Shown in pieces: positions 58,101 to 64,000 of a stretch of 64,000 nt of DNA. The translations under genes were made by a program, and so were the position numbers. The notes beneath the pieces are model-generated. The model was not told where the DNA came from and searched no databases. It saw only the letters and a list, made by a program, of their open reading frames with translations. This DNA comes from Ilex aquifolium (lineage: Eukaryota > Streptophyta > Magnoliopsida > Aquifoliales > Aquifoliaceae). The stretch lies in the NCBI GenBank assembly GCA_951799425.1, contig OX637396.1, positions 35,270,701 through 35,334,700 on the forward strand. The letters run 5' to 3'. Within the stretch, counting starts at the first letter, position 1, and each line of letters begins with the position of its first letter.

Positions 58101-59847
58101 AATCAGAGAATTAGTTAGCCGATATTTTCATTAAGGGGGTTAGCAAGTTGGGCATGAGGAATATCTATGTACCAACTTGAAGGGGAGTGTTACATTGTGC
58201 CTTATTACTAAAATAAGGGTATTTGAGTATTTTGTCTATATATGAATAGGGTATAGTTGTGTAACCTAACACACTATCCTATTTTGACAATATTTTCTCT
58301 TCTTCTTTTTTCCTCTCGCTCTCTAAACCCCATCAGTTTCATAACTTAACTGAAAATTATGTTTAGTAGCTTTCAAGCGATATATACACACATATATTGT
58401 AGAACTCATGCAAAACTGAAGTAGAAATCTTGGAGGACAATAATTTCCTTTAGTTCCCACTTTTTTTTATCGTGATATATATAATGGCCAAATATTATTG
58501 TTCTAGTTGCTTAATTATCTTCAAGTACAAGCAAAAACACTTTTTTTTTTTAATTTCAAGGACAGTGTTGCACTGTTGCATATGCAAATCTCTTTTTCTT
58601 TCTTAATTAGGTACATCTGCACATGTAATTCTTTTCATACGAGCTTTTAAGTTATATATATGATGCAGGACAAGAAATTCACTTTGCTGAAACCTATGAA
58701 TGTGTTGATGTTAGAGATGTTGCATATGCACATATTCAAGCATTGGAGATTGCTTCAGCTAATGGCAGATATTGTTTAGTCGAGACAGTAACATACTCTT
58801 CCGAAATTCTGAAGATATTACACAAGCTTTATCCAGCCCTCAACCTTCTAAAAGAGTAAGTATTTAGTATTTGAAATGTCGGCTAAGCTAATAACTAAAT
58901 TAATTAAAGTTGACCACATATGTTCAGCAAATGCGCATTATGCTAAATTCTTTATGTTTCATTGGGTTCTCATTCCTCTCTCTCTTTTACGTCATATGAG
59001 AAATTTTAAATGTAATTCTTCTCATAAAAATTATCCCTCTCAATAATATTATAATTAGGGCCAGTCAATGGGGTAAACTCATGCATATTATCCACTGTTG
59101 TCACGTTTCGATTATGTTAATCACAGAAAATATGTTAGGTAGATCAAAGAGTTCCATGGTGGAAGGAAGTTGTCTGATAACCCATATAATAAAAGTTGCT
59201 TAAGGGTTTTAAGTTTAGGACATAACTACTTATTAAAGAATTCCCTTAGCTTTATGACTTTTGGTTATGTAAGGTAATTAAAATGTCCTATAAAATACAA
59301 ACAATGGAAAAAGAACTAAAGGACAATAGCTATTCAAAACTACAGGAGGCCACTCAACAAAGTATTAATAGACTTATAATTAACTAGAGAACAATTATAA
59401 TCTCCGAACACCATATAATTACATGAAAAGGGTTAACTCTAAGCCTTTTTTAATTGAATTTCTATTGAATATATTGACAAGAAGTACCATGTAATGTCAT
59501 ACTTAAAATGCATGATTGATTTATTTCTTTAGGTACAGAAAAAAATGAATTTGTGGTACCTTTCTTTTTGATATGCAATTCACATTCCAAAAAAAAATTA
59601 TTGCAGTAATCGAAGATATATTGTATATGTTATCTTTTGATGTCTACACTATCGCTTTAGCAAAGAAATTTTAATTGAATTTAATATTTTTTTTTATGGC
59701 AGGTGTAAAGATGAAAAGCCTGTTGTCCCACCATTTCAGGTATCGAAGGAGAAGGCAAAAAGTTTGGGCATTGATTTCCTTCCTCTTGAGGTGAGCCTTA
59801 GGGACACCGTGGAAAGCTTGAAGGAGAAGAAATTTATAAGTTTTTGA
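49189..59847 (+). CDS. Gene 3: CAD/PAR-like reductase, six exons, 323 aa, 6.1-kb first intron
   Basis: Exons 49189-49306, 55452-55621, 56667-56858, 57092-57251, 58669-58855 and 59703-59847 give 972 bp in frame. The product has [18 protein letters not shown] and the YTLSK catalytic motif, so the Ser/Tyr/Lys set is present. Exon 4 is 160 bp, not 166: the codons for Leu-Trp that precede the catalytic Tyr in genes 1 and 2 are gone, without a frame change, and the AG acceptor is kept. Intron 3 is also shortened to 233 bp. Other differences are [10 protein letters not shown] (Thr in place of Gly/Asp) and SSAKLFLNF for SSAEGILNF. Intron 1 contains a SINE and a 4.4-kb LTR element. The gene is open but may have altered activity and, given its displaced promoter, altered expression. 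Substrate unknown. Confidence 0.83.
49741..50002 (+). mobile_element. SINE in gene 3 intron 1
   Basis: Flanked by AAACCTCACTTTTAA (49726-49740) and AAACCTCACTTCTAA (50003-50017), a 15-bp duplication with one change. Contains an A-box-like TGGTCTAAAGGGAG, a B-box-like GGTTCAAATCTT and a terminal A run. tRNA-derived type. Confidence 0.8.
50206..50751 (+). repeat. 5' LTR of the LARD-like element
   Basis: Starts TGATGGGTCAAGCCC, ends GTGCATCATCA. Contains TATAAATG at about 50450 as a possible TATA box and AATAAAG near 50575 as a possible poly(A) signal. Confidence 0.92.
50814..51965 (+). pseudogene. Ty3/gypsy-type gag with in-frame stops
   Basis: A single reading frame from ATG 50814 to TGA 51963-51965 is interrupted by TAG 50910, TAA 51156, TAG 51675 and TAG 51735 but has no frameshift. 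It includes the Retrotrans_gag core: [35 protein letters not shown] and [12 protein letters not shown]. The N-terminal half carries an imperfect Gly-Ala-Pro-rich repeat ([20 protein letters not shown]). Since the LTRs are almost identical, these stops were probably already present when the element jumped. Confidence 0.85.
51966..54067 (+). repeat. Non-coding filler of the LARD: minisatellites and duplicated blocks
   Basis: Four parts are visible. (1) CTGCACTGTTCTCAAACAGG-type repeats at about 51966-52225. (2) AGGCGCCCAGCAC-type repeats at 52270-52460. (3) A 130-bp block (GGGGCTTATAATATATCAAA ... AAAAGTCCAAAAAAGGCTC) present at about 52537-52655 and 52815-52940. (4) A 30-bp-type minisatellite (GGCGCCCAAGCCTC...CCCCTGAT) at about 53225-53760. 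At 53018-53100 GGGCATTGGGGGGCAAATGA plus LTR-like start sequence repeats the element's own 3' junction. ORFs here on either strand follow the repeats and are not called. Confidence 0.75.
54068..54613 (+). repeat. 3' LTR of the LARD-like element
   Basis: Differs from the 5' LTR by about three substitutions (ACGGAGA for ACAGAGA, GACGTCTCC for GACGCCTCC, AAAATCAAT for AAAACCAAT). Confidence 0.92.
57926..58345 (+). mobile_element. Copia 3'-end relic in gene 3 intron 4
   Basis: Reads [20 protein letters not shown], then after a stop [16 protein letters not shown], the typical copia RNase H C-terminus. A purine tract AAGGGGAG follows, and an LTR-like segment starts TGTTACATTGTGCC at 58188 and ends near 58345. 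A shortened version is in gene 2 intron 4, none in gene 1. So it inserted before the gene 2/gene 3 duplication but after the split from gene 1. Confidence 0.78.
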
Positions 59848-61794
59848 ATCATAATATAGTAATGAGCAATGCCAATGCGTATAACGCTATGTTTTTCAAG
59901 GTTTTATGTTGTAAAAGTGACGTTATAATGTATATGTTGTCTGAAAACTAATTGCCACCTAGCAGTTGTGGCATAATGCTACGTTCTTGAAATTATAGTT
60001 CTGATTATTTTTGTATCGCAGTTACTAATTCGAGTACATTGTAACTTCAACTATTTATATTTCTGACATGTTATTCAAAATCGGTACTGTTTTGAAATTA
60101 AAATGACCCACATCTCAAAAGTGTTGGAATTAATATTTAATAATTAAGAAAGTAAAGTAAAATCAGAATCACATTTTGAGGGGCAAAGTATAATTAAACC
60201 TTAACAAACCAAACTAGAGGAGGCCACATGTCTTGAAACAGTTCATTGGCACATGATAAGGAAAAGAAAAGATAATATATAAAATACTTATTTTATTCGT
60301 ACAATATCATATTCAGCTTTAATATAATTCTTCTATTAATCGTGTTAATGGGTTGTTTCACCCTAAAAAATAATATGTGTTATTTTCATTTGAATTTGAC
60401 AATTTGTGCAAAATATTTCAAATTTAAACAACTAAAGATGTAACGTATTCAAATCAATAGCAACCATAAAGAAGTGAAATAGAACCACGTTTTTTTTTTG
60501 GGAGGGGAGGGGAGGGGGGGGGAGTATGATTAATCCTAAAAAAAATAAGGATAAATTATACTTTGACCCCTAAACTATGGACTTGATTTCACTTTGCTCC
60601 TTAACCTAATAGTTTAAAGGGTAAAAACAGATTATAGTAAAAAATAAGACTTCCTTGAAACTAAAAGTTGGATTTGATTGTTCCAATATAAATTTAATAA
60701 AAATATTTTTTTTGTACCAAAAAAATTTATTGATGCTTTTTTTCTAAATTTATTTTGTTTGATTGGATCATATCCAAATTGATCCTTGAAACTCATTTAG
60801 TAAATAAGTGAACAAGGATTCATTTATACATATATGTTTTTCTATTTCAATTATTGAATTATAACTTTATTAATTTAGTTGGTCCCTAAATTTTATCTGA
60901 AGTTTTAATATGTTACATCTAATTATTTATTGACATACAAATTTAAATAATTATAATTATAATTATAAATTTCTTTTAAAAAACGCATGATCCTATAGAA
61001 CAGCCCTAAGGGAGGGAGTAAATATTGGGCTCATTTGGTAGACGTATTATGAGGGGATTAAATATTGAATTGTACTATTTTTTATTTAATCTAGCCTAAT
61101 ACTTTGTTTAGTGAGCAAATTTGATACTGTATTAATTTCAAAAATATATAATAATCGTATACTTATCGCATATTTTTTGTACGATAGATTTGTATTATAA
61201 AGGTTTTTTAATACCACCAAGAGATGTGGTATTATAATCCAACTCAAACGTATTATTCTATACATTTACTATAATAACCCCCAAGTGATAAAATCAAGTT
61301 GTCATCAATATAACAAACACTAATTGAGAGTATTTTTGTTAATTCAACATTAATACGATGAAATAATTCTCTAACCAAACAACCGATTGAATTAAATAAC
61401 TATTATCCAACGCTTATATCGTGTATTGTCAAATACTAGATAAAATTACGTATTATTCTAATACCATATTTAATCTTGTCTTTTATCCATCTGTATTGTA
61501 TTTGACTGTATTACTTTATCCAATCCATCTATTTTTAATACGACAATCAAACGAACAGTGATACCACGTCATCATTGATACATGTTATCACCATTCAATA
61601 ATAAACCTATAAATAGATAAGATCAACCTTATTTGACTAGTTATTAAATGATATGACAGGGTGATTACTAGAATATGTAGAATTCATATATTTATTTGTA
61701 AGTTTATTATTAAATAGTGACACATGTGTCAATAAAGACGTGATGACATGGATACTATGCACATCGTTACACCTAATATTTTTTTTCACTTTCC
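59848..61794. other. Gene 3 3'UTR and spacer
   Basis: A short family-type 3'UTR reaches about 59940. From 59960 to about 60470 the DNA matches the flank of gene 2. A G-rich run lies at 60500-60522. The rest (60525-61794) is AT-rich with AATACGA/CGTATTA-type inverted motifs around 61040-61520, which look like a decayed transposon, but no gene is seen. Confidence 0.5.
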
Positions 61795-62357
61795 ATAGGT
61801 ACTATGGTGACCCAACGTTTAATTTCTTTTTTAGGACCTTTCCAATAAGATAACTTGTAAATGGTCATTTTCTATTCCCTATGTATTAAACGTCCAAGCC
61901 CCAAATGTTAGAACGTCACTGCTAACGTCACAGACTCACAATCGTGCTTTCCCCCCAATAGAAACATTGGAGAATGTAGTGATGTATATATATAGTATTC
62001 ATAGATGTACCAATGTACATATTAGTGTCCTGACTTTATGTGATGCGCGAGATATATGTTTTGTTTTTTTTAATTAATTTTATTCATTGCTTTTCTCTTT
62101 CACTTTATTACTTAAGAAATTAGATAAAACATAATAAATTACTATATAACAAAAATAATTTATATAAATAATTTTTAAAAAAAATAGTGACTAGTTAGTT
62201 GAGAGTTGAGGAATAATCACAAAAAAAAAAAAAATTTGATAGAATGTAATTGAAAAGATATGAATATGATAATTAAAAAAATAAAAACTCTACAAATTAA
62301 GGAAAAGTAAAGCGATAAAGGGAAAGCTTCTCCCCTTCAGTTTGTGTATTATATATA
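61795..62357 (+). other. Upstream spacer of a fourth array unit, left part
   Basis: Homologous to gene 2 upstream sequence from about 26448 (GGTGACCCAA, AATAAGATAACTTGTAA, TTAGAACGTCA, TCCTGACTT, AAACTCTACAAATT landmarks). It is interrupted at 62358 by Helitron D and continues at 63097. Confidence 0.7.
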
Positions 62358-63096
62358 TCTATATAATAAAGTAGCTTATAATTCAAATCTCAAAAGATAA
62401 ACAAAATGACTTTTGTTATTCGCGGTTTAAATCATTTTAAATTTTACTTTAAAGTTAATTTAACGGCTAATATTAACACTCTATATTTAATAAGAAAAAT
62501 AGGTACCTAAGGGTGTGTTTGAAGTGACTTTTTAAAAGTACTTCTAGAAATTATTTTTTATAAGTACTTTAAAAAAAAAAATAGTTTTTGAAACCGCCCC
62601 ACTACTACCTCTACCACCACCACCATCGTCGTCATCGCCGTAACCGCCACCACCACCGTCGCCGCCACCACAATTGCCACCACCGCCACCATCATCACCG
62701 CCATCACCACCATTGCCACCACCACCACCACTGCAGCCGTCGTCGCCACCACCACCACCATCATCACCACTACCACCGCCACCGCCACCGCCACCACTGC
62801 TGTCGCCGCCACCACCACCGCCACTATCGCCACCACCACACACCGCTACCACACACTGCCGCCACCACCACCATCATCACCGATGCCAAATCTATCGCCA
62901 CCACCACGGTCATTGCCACCCACCACAACCATTACCGTCTCCTACCACCACCACCTCTCACCCCCACTACAAACCGATACTTAAATTCATTTATCTCTCC
63001 TCTATGTTTGTGATTTAATTTTGGATATAAATACAAATATGTTTATTATTTACCATTTTTTATTACTTTGTGCCTTTAGGCACATGCAATAACTAG
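62358..63096 (+). mobile_element. Non-autonomous Helitron, copy D
   Basis: TCTATATAATAAAG start, hairpin TGTGCCTTTAGGCACA, CTAG end, between host A and T in a TA-rich stretch. CCA-type core at about 62600-62975. It is the shortest of the four, with ends very similar to copy A. Frames in the core are compositional. Confidence 0.87.
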
Positions 63097-63344
63097 TATA
63101 TATATATATATAAGTTTAAGTGTCTCATTTATATAGTAAGATTCATTCAGATTAATTTTTCAAGTATTTCATCATAAATCTACTTTTTTTTTTTTTTACT
63201 TAAAACATCATTTTTGAAAAATTAAATGAAAACATCACTTACTAAAAGCATTACCAAAATAATACATTAGTTTGACCATGAACTAAATTATATAATATTT
63301 CTAACTTAAAAAAAAACGTTTTTGTTTTATTAATTAGGGAAATA

Positions 63345-63503
63345 CTGTGTATTTCAAATTTACAACACAAATTTGCATTTCAAATGAAGGGGGACCATTG
63401 GATGAGTGTGTCTCATCAATTTTTTTAAATGGGACCCACTGATTCAATGATCCCTCTTCATTTGAGATGCAAATTTGAGTTACAAATTTGTGTTACATAA
63501 CAT
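63345..63503. mobile_element. Fold-back insertion
   Basis: Left arm 63362-63400 (ACAACACAAATTTGCATTTC ...) is the imperfect complement of the right arm 63445-63496 (... GATGCAAATTTG ... ACAAATTTGTGTT). The gene 2 counterpart near 27450 has TTATTAATTAG without it. A small MITE or a hairpin-forming element; no termini could be assigned. Confidence 0.55.
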
Positions 63504-63548
63504 TGCTTTATTAATTATTTGTAAATATAATGAATTCGACCCTAACAT

Positions 63549-63591
63549 ACTCGGTTACCAAATCCGTGGGACCATGAGGCTCAAAACACGT

Positions 63592-63600
<9 letters not shown>
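63549..63600 (+). promoter_or_regulatory. Promoter relic of a fourth array unit
   Basis: GTTACCAAATCCGTGGGACC, CATGAGGCTCAAAACACG and TCATCATATATA match the promoters of gene 2 (27945-28000) and gene 1. The ACACGTCATCAT motif is intact. The TATA region has become a long TA run, and the following 340 bp do not show the leader or the ATG exon, so the unit is broken or its exon 1 lies beyond an insertion. Confidence 0.6.

Positions 63601-63655
<55 letters not shown>
63597..63655. repeat. TA dinucleotide repeat
   Basis: About 29 TA units replacing the TATA-box position of the family promoter. Confidence 0.9.
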
Positions 63656-63659
<4 letters not shown>

Positions 63660-64000
63660 AAACACATAGAAAGTTAAATTTTATCTCTTATACATTTTTC
63701 TCTCTAAAACCATTAAATCACATATTTTTATCATATGTTCAATCATTTAATATTTGATTAATTTATAATTTAACATATGTGAGAAAATTTTATTAAATGA
63801 CGTATTTTGAGAAAATTTTGTTAATATTTTTAAGAAAATAATAGGTAAAAATAAATTTTGAATGATGTAATCAAATAAATGAAGGAAAAAAAATTTATTT
63901 TTAATATAGCGAGATTAATTTTTTGGGCTCGAATTTTATGCTCTATCTTGCCCTTCAGGCATGAGTTATGATTAGTCTATATATAATTATAGGAAGAATT
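63656..64000. other. AT-rich end of window, no gene seen
   Basis: No exon of the reductase family and no element terminus is recognisable. Confidence 0.5.

Noticed and set aside
62544-63018. Gly- and Val-rich minus-strand frames and His/Pro plus-strand frames in Helitron D
   Set aside because: Triplet-repeat shadows. A glycine-rich protein was considered, but the frame ends in Helitron flank sequence shared with the non-coding copies.

Overview
The window is nuclear DNA from a flowering plant, most likely a eudicot. It is AT-rich, its genes have several introns with GT/AG borders, and it is full of plant-type transposons: Ty1/copia with a tRNA-iMet primer site, a Ty3/gypsy-like LARD, RNase H-bearing LINEs, SINEs, Helitrons with CTAG ends, and MITEs. 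There are no bacterial features, CRISPR arrays, rRNA genes or convincing tRNA genes. All gene models are read by eye from splice sites and homology between copies.

The backbone is a tandem array of one gene family on the + strand. The family is the cinnamyl-alcohol-dehydrogenase-like / phenylacetaldehyde-reductase-like branch of NAD(P)H-dependent short-chain reductases, related to CCR and DFR. Three six-exon copies share nearly identical exon lengths (118/170/192/166/187/145 bp). Gene 1 (11685-16372) is open for 325 aa. Gene 2 (28095-35781) has a 1-bp deletion in exon 2 and is probably a pseudogene. Gene 3 (49189-59847) is open for 323 aa but lacks two residues beside the catalytic Tyr. Two more units survive as relics: a family-type 3'UTR without exons near 9.72-9.90 kb, and a family-type promoter near 63.55-63.60 kb pointing out of the window.

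Layout. 0-9 kb: TE nest (SINE, MULE-like and PIF/Harbinger-like MITEs, two Helitrons). 9.7-16.5 kb: relic UTR, MULE-like MITE with 9-bp TSD, gene 1. 16.5-25.5 kb: poorly assignable DNA, a MOS2-like truncated gene (minus), a three-layer nest with a reverse Helitron, and a BUD31/G10 retropseudogene. 25.5-36 kb: spacer repeats, a SINE, and gene 2 carrying a MITE in intron 1, a copia relic in intron 4 and a LINE in intron 5. 36-44 kb: a LINE split by a full-length but broken copia element. 44-49 kb: duplicated spacer blocks that push the distal promoter of gene 3 about 2.4 kb from its TATA box. 49-60 kb: gene 3, whose 6.1-kb first intron holds a SINE and a very young LARD-like LTR element. 60-64 kb: spacer, a fourth Helitron, a fold-back element and the promoter relic of the next unit.

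Because the units are paralogous, several insertions have a natural empty site in a neighbouring unit, so their borders and target duplications can be read directly. The result is a datable record of array growth, TE invasion and loss of gene copies.
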